Program-made: the position numbers and the translations under genes
In this document: positions 55,239 to 63,521 of the stretch, piece by piece
Numbering within the stretch: position 1 is the stretch's first letter
Layout: every line of letters begins with the position of its first letter
The notes under the pieces: generated by a model
What the model was told of the DNA's origin: nothing
Seen by the model: the letters and a program-made list of their open reading frames with translations, nothing else
The model's database searches: none
NCBI RefSeq assembly: GCF_001512295.1
Contig: NZ_LNUP01000001.1
Location: 53,651-117,650, forward strand
Direction: 5' to 3'
From: Pseudomonas sp. EpS/L25
GTDB lineage: Bacteria > Pseudomonadota > Gammaproteobacteria > Pseudomonadales > Pseudomonadaceae
Length of the DNA: 64,000 nucleotides

Positions 55239-55307
55239 CTAGTGGGTGGCCGACTCCCACTCCCTCAGGCCCTGCCTGATCGAAAGCTCGCGCACGGACA
55301 TCGACAT
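55239..55307 (-). CDS. 22-codon ORF between glnE and waaF; possible ilvE remnant or leader
   Basis: A short frame begins MSMSVRELSI and ends WESATH, with a strong GGAGAGG site 5 bases from the ATG, 25 bases past the glnE stop and 19 bases before the waaF start. IlvE of P. aeruginosa, which occupies this place, begins MSM and has an RDATTH-like segment about residue 20 as I recall it. The resemblance is suggestive but too short to be firm. It may instead be a leader peptide for waaF, or chance. Confidence 0.4.
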   Translation of the reverse strand: MSMSVRELSIRQGLREWESATH

Positions 55308-55332
55308 CTTGCCTCTCCTTACTGATGACGGC

Positions 55333-58293
55333 CTAAAAGGTGGCCGGATTGCCGGACGGCGTGTCCAGCCCCAGGCCGTGCCAGATACGGCGTACTTCGT
55401 CGCGCTCGGCGAGAAAGCCGTCGGCCGGTACCTTGCCCGGCCGCTTCTGCAGGACCAGGCGGTGCAGCGCGGCGCGATAGGCCTTGTAGGCTTCGCGCAG
55501 GGCAATGGCGTCCGTGGCCGGTACCAGACCAGCCGCTTCGAGGGATTCCAGGATGCGGATGTTGTCGGGAAAACGCAGCAATTCGGGATGCTGCCACGAC
55601 CAGGCCAGAACGGCATATTGGACCATAAATTCGATATCGACGATACCGCCGGCATCCTGCTTGAGGTCGAACAGCTGCTCCGGCCGGCGAGCGTTCGGCC
55701 CCAGTCCGCCGGCGGTCACCGCAGTGCCGAGGTTGTCGAGCATCTTGTCGCGCATGCCGGCCACGTCGGCCTGCAGGGTCGCCAGCTCCCGCTGCCGACC
55801 GAGGATGCGCGCCCGCACCTCAGCGAAGCGCTCGCCCAGGCGTGGACAACCCGCCACCACCCGCGCCCGCACCAGCGCCTGATGCTCCCAGGTCCAGGCC
55901 TCGCTCCGCTGGTAGCGTTCGAAGGCCTCCAGCGAGCTGACCAGCAGCCCCGCCGCGCCGGAGGGTCGCAGGCGCATGTCCACCTCGTAGAGGGTGCCTA
56001 CCGGGGTGGTGGTGGTGAGCAGGTGGATGATGCGCTGGCCAAGGCGATTGAAGAACTGGGCGCCATCCATGGGCTTGGCGCCATCGGTCTCGGCCAGGGG
56101 ATCGGCGTCGTGAATGAACACCAGGTCGAGATCCGAGCCGTGGCCGAGTTCGATGCCGCCGACCTTGCCGTAACCGACGATGACGAAGTCCGGCTGGCAG
56201 GGCGAGCCGTCGCGCCGCTGCGGCGTGCCATGGCGCTGCACCAGCTGACGCCAGGCCAGGCCAAAGACCTCTTCGAGGATCACCTCGGCGAGCCAGGTGA
56301 GATAGTCGCTGACCTTCATCAGCGGCAGGCTGCCGGCGATCTCCGCCGCCGCCACCCGCAGGCTGTGGGCGCGCTTGAAGTGGCGCAGCACGTCCATCTG
56401 CTGCTCCAGGTCCTCTTCGGGCAGGCGCATCAGGCGCTCGCGCAATTCGGCGGCCAGCTCCGGCTTCTGCGGCGGATGATAGAGCCGACCTTCGTTGAGC
56501 AATTCGTCGAGCAGCGCCGGATAGCGGGCGATCTGCTCGGCCACCCAGGCACTGGCGCCGCAGAGTTCCAGCAGCCGCGCCAGGGCCGGCGGATTCTCGC
56601 TGAGCAGGACCAGGTAGGCGGAGCGCCGCGCCACAGCCTCCACCAGCGGCAGTACCCGTTCCAGCGCCCGGTCGGGCTGTTCGTCGAGGCTCACCGCGTC
56701 CAGCAGCCGCGGCATGAAGGCATCCAGCCGTTCGCGGCCGGCGCGCTGCATGGCCCGTACCTGGCCGCTGGCACGCAGGCTGGCCAGCAATTCCAGCGCC
56801 TGCTCCGGCGCCTGGAAGCCCGCCTCGCGCAACCGCGCCAGGGACTCCTCGGGGTCGAGCAGGTCTTCCCACAGCGGCAGCCAGCTGTCCTCCAGCTCGG
56901 CGCTCTGGGTCTCCTCCTCGGGATCGGCGATGGTCTGCTGGAAGTGCCAGTCGATGCGGCTGCGCCAACCGTCAAGGGCTGCGCTGAATTCGTCCCAGTC
57001 GGCATGACCCATGAGAAAGGCCACCCGCGCCCGACCCAGGGGATCCATCGGCAGGGTCTGGGTCTGCTGGTCGGCGATGGCCTGCAGCCCATGCTCGACA
57101 TAGCGCAGGAAGCAGTAGCCCTCGCGGAGCTCCGCTTCGGCCGCCGCCGGCAGATAGTCGCGCTCGCGGAGACTGGTCAGCACCTTGAGCAGCGGTCGCT
57201 GCTGCAGCGCCGGATCGCGACCGCCATGGATCAGCTGGTAGGCCTGGGCAATGAATTCCACCTCGCGAATACCGCCCGCGCCCAGCTTGACGTTGTCAGT
57301 CATGCCGCGTCGGCGCACCTCCTGGCGGATCAGCTGCTTCATGCTGCGCAGGGCTTCGATGGCGGAGAAATCCAGATAGCGCCGATAGACGAAGGGCCGC
57401 AGCAGGGTCAGCAGCTCGGCGCCGCTGGCCTGGTCGCCGCCGACCACCCGCGCCTTGATCATGGCGTACCGTTCCCAGTCGCGACCCTGGTCCTGATAGT
57501 AGAGCTCCATGGCCGCGAAGCTCAGCACCAGGGCGCCAGCGCTGCCATAGGGCCGCAGGCGCATATCGACGCGGAAGACGAAGCCGTCCACCGTGGTGGC
57601 ATCCAGCGCCTTGATCAGTCGCTGCCCGAGGCGGGTGAAGAATTCCTGGTTGTCCTGCTCGCGCCGTGCGCCGCGGGTCTCGCCCGCCTCGCCATAGGCG
57701 AAGATCAGGTCGATGTCGGACGACAGATTCAGCTCGCCCGCACCCAGCTTGCCCATGCCCAGCACCACCAGTTGCTGCGGCGCGCCGCTGGACCGGCCAG
57801 TGGGCACGCCGAACTGGACGCACTGCTGGGCGTAGAGCCAGGCACAGGCCTGGTCGATGCAGGCATCGGCCAGGTCGCTGAGGTCACGGCAGGTTTCCAC
57901 CAGATCGGCCTGACGAGTCAGGTCGCGCCAGACGATGCGCACCTGCTGCAACATGCGAAAGCGCCGCAGGCGCCGCCCCAGCTCCGCCTCGTCCGGGCAG
58001 TCCGCCAGCGCCTCGCGCAAGCGCTGCGCCATCTCACCCGGCGCCAGCGGCTGGTGCAGGACGCCGCTGTCGATCAGCGCCAGGCAGGCCGCTGGCGAGC
58101 GACAGAACTGCTCGACGATGAAGTCACTGACGGCGGCCACCCGGCGCCACTCCTCGCGGACCTGCGCAGACCAGTCGGCCTGCTGGGCGGCAGCCGCCGG
58201 ATCGGCGGCCAGGGCATCGGTCAGGCGATGATCGGCGAGCTCGGCGGCTACGACCAGAGTCGAAGGCAGTTCGTCGCGAAGGGGCGGTATCAT
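55333..58293 (-). CDS. glnE: Glutamine synthetase adenylyltransferase/deadenylylase GlnE
   Basis: GlnE adds or removes AMP on glutamine synthetase in response to PII status and glutamine. The 986-residue protein has two nucleotidyltransferase domains: the N-terminal deadenylylase (about 60-450, with NLSSDIDLIFAYGE around 189-202) and the C-terminal adenylylase (about 560-980, with LGHGSDLDLVFIHD and RLRPSGAAGLLV), separated by a linker. The ATG at 58293 gives a length close to the P. aeruginosa protein. It is divergent from aceEF. Confidence 0.95.
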   Translation of the reverse strand: MIPPLRDELPSTLVVAAELADHRLTDALAADPAAAAQQADWSAQVREEWRRVAAVSDFIVEQFCRSPAACLALIDSGVLHQPLAPGEMAQRLREALADCPDEAELGRRLRRFRMLQQVRIVWRDLTRQADLVETCRDLSDLADACIDQACAWLYAQQCVQFGVPTGRSSGAPQQLVVLGMGKLGAGELNLSSDIDLIFAYGEAGETRGARREQDNQEFFTRLGQRLIKALDATTVDGFVFRVDMRLRPYGSAGALVLSFAAMELYYQDQGRDWERYAMIKARVVGGDQASGAELLTLLRPFVYRRYLDFSAIEALRSMKQLIRQEVRRRGMTDNVKLGAGGIREVEFIAQAYQLIHGGRDPALQQRPLLKVLTSLRERDYLPAAAEAELREGYCFLRYVEHGLQAIADQQTQTLPMDPLGRARVAFLMGHADWDEFSAALDGWRSRIDWHFQQTIADPEEETQSAELEDSWLPLWEDLLDPEESLARLREAGFQAPEQALELLASLRASGQVRAMQRAGRERLDAFMPRLLDAVSLDEQPDRALERVLPLVEAVARRSAYLVLLSENPPALARLLELCGASAWVAEQIARYPALLDELLNEGRLYHPPQKPELAAELRERLMRLPEEDLEQQMDVLRHFKRAHSLRVAAAEIAGSLPLMKVSDYLTWLAEVILEEVFGLAWRQLVQRHGTPQRRDGSPCQPDFVIVGYGKVGGIELGHGSDLDLVFIHDADPLAETDGAKPMDGAQFFNRLGQRIIHLLTTTTPVGTLYEVDMRLRPSGAAGLLVSSLEAFERYQRSEAWTWEHQALVRARVVAGCPRLGERFAEVRARILGRQRELATLQADVAGMRDKMLDNLGTAVTAGGLGPNARRPEQLFDLKQDAGGIVDIEFMVQYAVLAWSWQHPELLRFPDNIRILESLEAAGLVPATDAIALREAYKAYRAALHRLVLQKRPGKVPADGFLAERDEVRRIWHGLGLDTPSGNPATF

Positions 58294-58623
58294 GGGCAGT
58301 CCTGCGCAGGGACGGTCGAACCTCGCCAAGCCCGCCAGAAATCCCCGCTCAGGGACATTCCGACGGACCACCCGGTCCACGCGGGAACCGTCGCCACGTC
58401 CGTGGTTCGGAGTTCGCGAGCCCTGGAGCAGAGCGTACGACAAACGTCGAATTGTTTTTTATTCCATTACAGCTCGGAGCTGAAACGGATTTGAATTTGT
58501 AGTAAAACTACACGCCGGCCGGAACCGTCCGGTCATAAATCCAAGAATTTTCGCTGCCCCCAAGAGGCCGGCGGCGACCCTGAGGCGACCGATTCTGGAA
58601 GCCTTTCCGCCCTGGAGCAAGCC
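58294..58623. other. glnE-aceE divergent intergenic region
   Basis: This 330-base gap serves two divergent genes. It contains the palindrome at 58498-58512, an A/T-rich stretch at about 58449-58512, and the aceE ribosome site GGAG close to 58616. No unambiguous -10/-35 pair was assigned. No gene is seen in it. Confidence 0.6.
58498..58512. promoter_or_regulatory. Palindromic operator-like site upstream of aceE
   Basis: TGTAGTAAAACTACA has perfect 6-bp arms around AAA and lies 111 bases upstream of the aceE ATG in the A/T-rich part of the region. It resembles a dimeric repressor site of the GntR/PdhR sort by position; the regulator is inferred only. Confidence 0.5.
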
Positions 58624-61266
58624 ATGCAAGATCTCGATCCCGTCGAAACCCAGGAATGGCTGGACGCCCTGGAGTCCGTTCTCGACCATGAAGGCGAGGA
58701 GCGTGTTCATTATCTGATGACCCGCATGGGCGAACTGGCCACCCGCAGTGGTACCCAGTTGCCCTACTCCATCAATACCCCCTATCGCAACACCATTCCG
58801 GTGACCAAGGAAGCCCATATGCCGGGCGACCTGTTCATGGAGCGGCGCATCCGCTCGCTGGTCCGCTGGAACGCCCTGGCGATGGTCATGCGCGCCAACC
58901 TCAAGGATCCGGATCTGGGTGGCCACATCTCCACCTTCGCCTCCAGCGCCACCCTCTATGACATCGGCTTCAACTATTTCTGGAAGGCGCCCAACGAAGA
59001 GCACGGCGGCGACCTGATCTACTACCAGGGCCACGCGTCCCCCGGCGTCTACGCCCGTGCCTTCCTGGAAGGCCGCCTCTCCGAAGACCAGATGAACAAC
59101 TTCCGCCAGGAAGTGGACGGCAAGGGCCTGTCGAGCTACCCGCACCCGCACCTGATGCCCGACTTCTGGCAGTTCCCCACCGTGTCCATGGGCCTGGGCC
59201 CGATCACCGCCATCTACCAGGCCCGCTTCATGAAGTACCTGGAGAACCGCGGCTACATCCCCGCCGGCAAGCAGAAGGTCTGGTGCTTCATCGGCGACGG
59301 CGAGTGCGACGAGCCGGAAACCCTGGGCGCCATCTCCCTGGCCGGGCGCGAGAACCTCGACAACCTGATCTTCGTCATCAACTGCAACCTGCAGCGCCTC
59401 GACGGCCCGGTACGCGGCAACGGCAAGATCGTCCAGGAACTGGAAGGCATCTTCCGCGGCGCCGACTGGAACGTCACCAAGGTCCTCTGGGGCCGCATGT
59501 GGGACCCGCTGTTCGCCCGCGACACCGAAGGCCGCATGCAGCAGCGCATGGACGCCGTGGTCGATGGCGAATACCAGAACTACAAGGCCAAGGACGGTGC
59601 CTACGTGCGCAAGCACTTCTTCGGCGCCAACCCCGAGCTGCTCAAGATGGTCGAGGACCTGTCCGACGACGAGATCTGGAAGCTCAACCGTGGCGGCCAC
59701 GACCCCTACAAGGTCTATGCGGCCTACCACCAGGCGGTCAACCACAAGGGCCAGCCCACCGTCATCCTGGCCAAGACCATCAAGGGCTACGGCACCGGTG
59801 CGGGCGAAGCCAAGAACACCGCGCACAACACCAAGAAGGTCGACGTGGAGTCGCTGAAGAAATTCCGCGATCGCTTCGACATCCCGCTGAACGACTCCCA
59901 GCTCAGCGAGCTGCCCTTCTATCGTCCGGCCGACGACAGTGCCGAGATGAAGTACCTGATGAGCCGTCGCGAGGCCCTGGGCGGTCACCTGCCCCAGCGT
60001 CGCGCCCGCAGCATCAGCATCCCCACCCCGCCCCTGGACACCCTGAAGGCGGTACTGGATGGCTCCGGCGATCGCGAGATCTCCACCACCATGGCCTTCG
60101 GCCGCATCCTGTCGCAACTGGTCAAGGACAAGGACCTGGGCAAGCGCATCGTGCCCATCCTCGCCGACGAGGCCCGTACCTTCGGCATGGAAGGCATGTT
60201 CCGCCAGCTGGGCATCTACTCGCCCCACGGCCAGCTCTATGAGCCGGTCGACCGCGACCAGGTGATGTACTACCGCGAAGAGAAGGACGGGCAGATCCTC
60301 CAGGAAGGCCTCAACGAGGCAGGCGCCATGTCTTCCTTCATCGCCGCCGGTACCGCCTACAGCAACTACAACCAGCCCATGCTGCCGGTCTACATCTTCT
60401 ATTCGATGTTCGGCTTCCAGCGCATCGGCGACCTGGCCTGGGCGGCGGGCGATGCCCAGACCCGCGGCTTCCTGCTGGGCGGCACCTCCGGCCGGACCAC
60501 CCTGAACGGTGAAGGCCTGCAGCACGAGGACGGTCACAGCCACATCCTGGCCGGCACCATCCCCAACTGCCGCAGCTACGATCCCACCTATGCCTACGAG
60601 CTGGCGGTGATCATGCGCGAAGGCATCCATCAGATGATGGAACTGCAGCAGAGCGTCTTCTACTACATCACCGTGATGAACGAGAACTACCAGCAGCCGG
60701 CCATGCCCGAGGGTGTCGAGGAAGGCATCATCAAGGGCATGTACCTGCTGGAAGAAGAAAAGGGCGACTTCAAGCACCGCGTCCAGCTGCTGGGTTCGGG
60801 CACCATCCTCAACGAGGTCCGCGCCGCCGCGAGCCTGCTGCGCGAGATGGGCGTCGGCGCCGATATCTGGAGCGTCACCAGCTTCAACGAACTGCGCCGC
60901 GAAGGCCTGGCCGTGGATCGCTGGAACCGCCTGCACCCGCTGGAAGAGCGCCGCCTGACCTACGTCGAGCAATGCCTGGGCGAGCGCCAGGGTCCGGTCA
61001 TCGCCTCCACCGACTACATGAAGCTGTTCGCCGACCAGATCCGCCAGTGGGTCCCCACCGAATTCCAGGTGCTGGGTACCGACGGCTTCGGTCGCAGCGA
61101 CAGCCGCAAGAAGCTGCGCGATCACTTCGAGGTCGACCGCCGCTGGGTCGCCGTCGCCGCTCTGCAGGCGCTGGCCAACCAAGGCAAGCTGGAACGCAAG
61201 GTCGTGGCCGACGCCATCACCAAGTTCGGCATCGACACCGAGAAGCGCAATCCCCTGGATTGCTGA
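58624..61266 (+). CDS. aceE: Pyruvate dehydrogenase E1 component AceE
   Basis: AceE is the homodimeric thiamine-diphosphate E1 that decarboxylates pyruvate and acetylates the E2 lipoyl groups. The 880-residue protein has the ThDP motif GDGECDE (224-230) through to NCNLQ, HGGDLIYYQGHASPG with conserved His, and the C-terminal ESFGRSD-equivalent GTDGFGRSDSRKKLRDHFEV. The ATG has GGAG upstream. aceF follows after 28 bases. Confidence 0.97.
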   Translation: MQDLDPVETQEWLDALESVLDHEGEERVHYLMTRMGELATRSGTQLPYSINTPYRNTIPVTKEAHMPGDLFMERRIRSLVRWNALAMVMRANLKDPDLGGHISTFASSATLYDIGFNYFWKAPNEEHGGDLIYYQGHASPGVYARAFLEGRLSEDQMNNFRQEVDGKGLSSYPHPHLMPDFWQFPTVSMGLGPITAIYQARFMKYLENRGYIPAGKQKVWCFIGDGECDEPETLGAISLAGRENLDNLIFVINCNLQRLDGPVRGNGKIVQELEGIFRGADWNVTKVLWGRMWDPLFARDTEGRMQQRMDAVVDGEYQNYKAKDGAYVRKHFFGANPELLKMVEDLSDDEIWKLNRGGHDPYKVYAAYHQAVNHKGQPTVILAKTIKGYGTGAGEAKNTAHNTKKVDVESLKKFRDRFDIPLNDSQLSELPFYRPADDSAEMKYLMSRREALGGHLPQRRARSISIPTPPLDTLKAVLDGSGDREISTTMAFGRILSQLVKDKDLGKRIVPILADEARTFGMEGMFRQLGIYSPHGQLYEPVDRDQVMYYREEKDGQILQEGLNEAGAMSSFIAAGTAYSNYNQPMLPVYIFYSMFGFQRIGDLAWAAGDAQTRGFLLGGTSGRTTLNGEGLQHEDGHSHILAGTIPNCRSYDPTYAYELAVIMREGIHQMMELQQSVFYYITVMNENYQQPAMPEGVEEGIIKGMYLLEEEKGDFKHRVQLLGSGTILNEVRAAASLLREMGVGADIWSVTSFNELRREGLAVDRWNRLHPLEERRLTYVEQCLGERQGPVIASTDYMKLFADQIRQWVPTEFQVLGTDGFGRSDSRKKLRDHFEVDRRWVAVAALQALANQGKLERKVVADAITKFGIDTEKRNPLDC

Positions 61267-61294
61267 TGCGGCACACGGATAAGAGGAAACAACT

Positions 61295-63283
61295 GTGAGC
61301 GAGACCATCCGCGTACCCGACATCGGCAGTGGCGACGGCGAAGTCATCGAGCTGCTGGTGAAGGTCGGCGATACCGTCGAGGCCGAACAGAGCCTGGTGG
61401 TGCTGGAGTCCGACAAGGCCAGCATGGAGATCCCGGCCCCCAAGGCCGGCAAGATCGCCGCCCTGCACATCAAGGTCGGCGACACCCTCAAGACCGGTGA
61501 TCTGCTGATCGACCTGGAAGGCGAGGACGCCGCCTCCGGCAGCGAACCCGCCGCCGAACCCAAGGCCGAGTCCAAGCAGACCCAGGTCGAGGAAAGCGAA
61601 ACCCCGACGCCGGCCGGCGACGAGGACGCTTCGGCGTCCGCCGGCGAAGGCGAAGCCCAGGAGATCCATGTTCCCGACATCGGCTCCAGCGGCAAGGCCA
61701 GCATCATCGAGGTGGCGGTCAAGCCCGGCGACACCATCGCCGCCGAGCAGACGCTGATCACCCTGGAATCCGACAAGGCCAGCATGGAAATCCCCTCCCC
61801 CGCCGCCGGCGTGGTGGAGAGCGTTTCCGTCAAGGTCGGCGACGAAGTGGGCACCGGCGACCTGATCCTGGTGCTCAAGGGCGCCGCCAATGCGAGGCCC
61901 AGCAAGAGCGTCGAATCCAAGGCCGGCGACAAGCCCGCCCAGTCAGCCGCCGAGCCCGAGCTGCACGAGGAAGCCGCCGCCGAGCCGGCCGGTGAGTCGG
62001 TCGAGGAGATCAAGGTCCCCGACATCGGCTCCACCGGCAGTGCCAACGTCATCGAGGTGCTGGTCAAGGCCGGTGACCAGGTCAAGGCCGAGCAATCGCT
62101 GATCGTGCTGGAGTCCGACAAGGCCAGCATGGAAATCCCGGCGCCCAAGGCGGGCGTGGTGGAAAGCGTCGCCATCAAGGTCAACGACCAGGCCAAGACC
62201 GGCGATCTGATCCTGACCCTGAAGGTGGCCGGTGCCGCGCCCAAGCAGGCGGCCAAGCCGGCTGCCGGCAACGCCGCCGCCAGCGCGCAGGCACCCGAGA
62301 AGAAAGCCGAGGCTCCGGCCAAGGCCGCCGCTCCCGCCAGCGCCCCTGCCGCCGGCAAGGGCAAGAAGGTCCATGCCGGTCCGGCCGTGCGTATGGTCGC
62401 CCGCGAATTCGGCGTCGATCTGGGCGAGGTCACCCCGACCGGTCCCAAGGGTCGCATCCTCAAGGAAGACGTCCAGACCTACGTCAAGGATCAGCTGCAG
62501 AAGAGCAAGGCGGCTCCGGCGGCGGCTACGGGGGCCACCGGTGGCGCCGGCATCCCGCCGATCCCCACCGTGGACTTCAGCAAGTTCGGCGAGATCGAAG
62601 AGGTGCCGATGACGCGCCTCATGCAGGTCGGCGCCAACAACCTGCATCGCAGCTGGCTGAACGTGCCCCACGTGACCCAGTTCGACCAGTCCGACGTGAC
62701 CGATCTGGAAGCCTTCCGGGTCGGCCAGAAAGCCGTGGCGGAAAAGGCCGGCGTCAAGCTGACCATCCTGCCGTTCCTGCTCAAGGCCTGTGCCCATGTG
62801 CTCAAGGAACTGCCGGACTTCAACGCCTCCCTGGCCCCCAGTGGCAAGGCGGTGATCCGCAAGAAGTACGTGCACATCGGCTTCGCCGTGGACACCCCGG
62901 ACGGCCTGCTGGTCCCGGTCATCCGCAACGTCGACCAGAAGAGCCTCCTGCAACTCGCTGCCGAAGCCGCCCAACTGGCGGAAAAGGCGCGGACCAAGAA
63001 GCTCAGCGGCGACGACATGCAGGGCGCCTGCTTCACCATCTCCAGCCTGGGTCACATCGGCGGTACCGGCTTCACGCCGATCGTCAATGCCCCGGAAGTG
63101 GCGATCCTCGGTGTCTCCAAGGCCAGCATGCAGCCGGTCTGGGACGGCAAGGCCTTCCAGCCACGCCTGATGCTGCCGCTGTCGCTGTCCTACGATCACC
63201 GCGTGATCAACGGGGCCGCCGCCGCGCGCTTCACCAAGCGCCTGGGCGATCTGCTCGCCGAGATCCGCAGCCTGCTGCTATAA
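61295..63283 (+). CDS. aceF: Dihydrolipoamide acetyltransferase AceF with three lipoyl domains
   Basis: AceF is the E2 core of pyruvate dehydrogenase, passing acetyl groups to CoA. The 662-residue protein carries three lipoyl domains (about 1-75, 121-196 and 235-310), each with an ESDKASMEIP lipoylation loop, joined by Ala/Pro/Lys linkers. An E1/E3-binding domain (about 360-398, VRMVAREFGVDLGEV) and the catalytic domain (about 430-662, with active-site YDHRVINGA) follow. P. aeruginosa AceF, as I recall, has two lipoyl domains and about 547 residues; three resembles E. coli. Start is a GTG with AAGAGGAAA upstream. Confidence 0.96.
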   Translation: MSETIRVPDIGSGDGEVIELLVKVGDTVEAEQSLVVLESDKASMEIPAPKAGKIAALHIKVGDTLKTGDLLIDLEGEDAASGSEPAAEPKAESKQTQVEESETPTPAGDEDASASAGEGEAQEIHVPDIGSSGKASIIEVAVKPGDTIAAEQTLITLESDKASMEIPSPAAGVVESVSVKVGDEVGTGDLILVLKGAANARPSKSVESKAGDKPAQSAAEPELHEEAAAEPAGESVEEIKVPDIGSTGSANVIEVLVKAGDQVKAEQSLIVLESDKASMEIPAPKAGVVESVAIKVNDQAKTGDLILTLKVAGAAPKQAAKPAAGNAAASAQAPEKKAEAPAKAAAPASAPAAGKGKKVHAGPAVRMVAREFGVDLGEVTPTGPKGRILKEDVQTYVKDQLQKSKAAPAAATGATGGAGIPPIPTVDFSKFGEIEEVPMTRLMQVGANNLHRSWLNVPHVTQFDQSDVTDLEAFRVGQKAVAEKAGVKLTILPFLLKACAHVLKELPDFNASLAPSGKAVIRKKYVHIGFAVDTPDGLLVPVIRNVDQKSLLQLAAEAAQLAEKARTKKLSGDDMQGACFTISSLGHIGGTGFTPIVNAPEVAILGVSKASMQPVWDGKAFQPRLMLPLSLSYDHRVINGAAAARFTKRLGDLLAEIRSLLL

Positions 63284-63303
63284 CGGCCGACGGCTGAACA
63301 ATG

Positions 63304-63337
63304 GGAACCCCGCCGATGCGGGGTTCCTGTTTTTTTG
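63304..63337 (+). terminator. Rho-independent terminator of aceEF
   Basis: The stem GGAACCCC (63304-63311) / GGGGTTCC (63320-63327) is followed by TGTTTTTTT. It lies 20 bases past the aceF stop. Confidence 0.92.
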
Positions 63338-63434
63338 TCTTGGAGAAAGGGTAGGATGGCGGCTGGCTGCAGGCGCTTGCGCGCTCCCGGTCCGATCGGG
63401 CAACCTTGTTAGTCATCCGATATCGCCAGTGAGG

Positions 63435-63482
63435 CGGAAAGGAAAAAGGGTTAATGATTTGTCTATCCTTTCCGATAACCCT
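63435..63482 (+). repeat. Two interleaved inverted repeats in the dipA leader
   Basis: CGGAAAGGA (63435-63443) is complementary to TCCTTTCCG (63466-63474), and AGGGTTA (63447-63453) to TAACCCT (63476-63482). The pairs interleave, so the two stems compete unless a pseudoknot forms. They lie 40-87 bases upstream of the dipA-like start and overlap a possible TTGTCT/TAGGAC promoter. Confidence 0.5.
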
Positions 63483-63521
63483 AGGACACTTATCCGTCTT
63501 CACAAGGACGCGACCTCTCGC

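Noticed and set aside
61400-62150. Three near-identical 30-bp repeats, considered as a repeat array
   Set aside because: They encode the lipoylation loops of the three AceF lipoyl domains, spaced about 350 bp apart; not CRISPR.
58459-62463. A 1334-codon open frame antisense to aceE-aceF
   Set aside because: It is opposite two certain genes, is low-complexity, and has no recognisable domains. Long antisense frames are expected in GC-rich codon usage.
63435-63482. A classical H-type pseudoknot in the dipA leader
   Set aside because: The single base between the 9-bp right arm and the second right arm is too short to cross a 9-bp stem, so competing hairpins are more likely.
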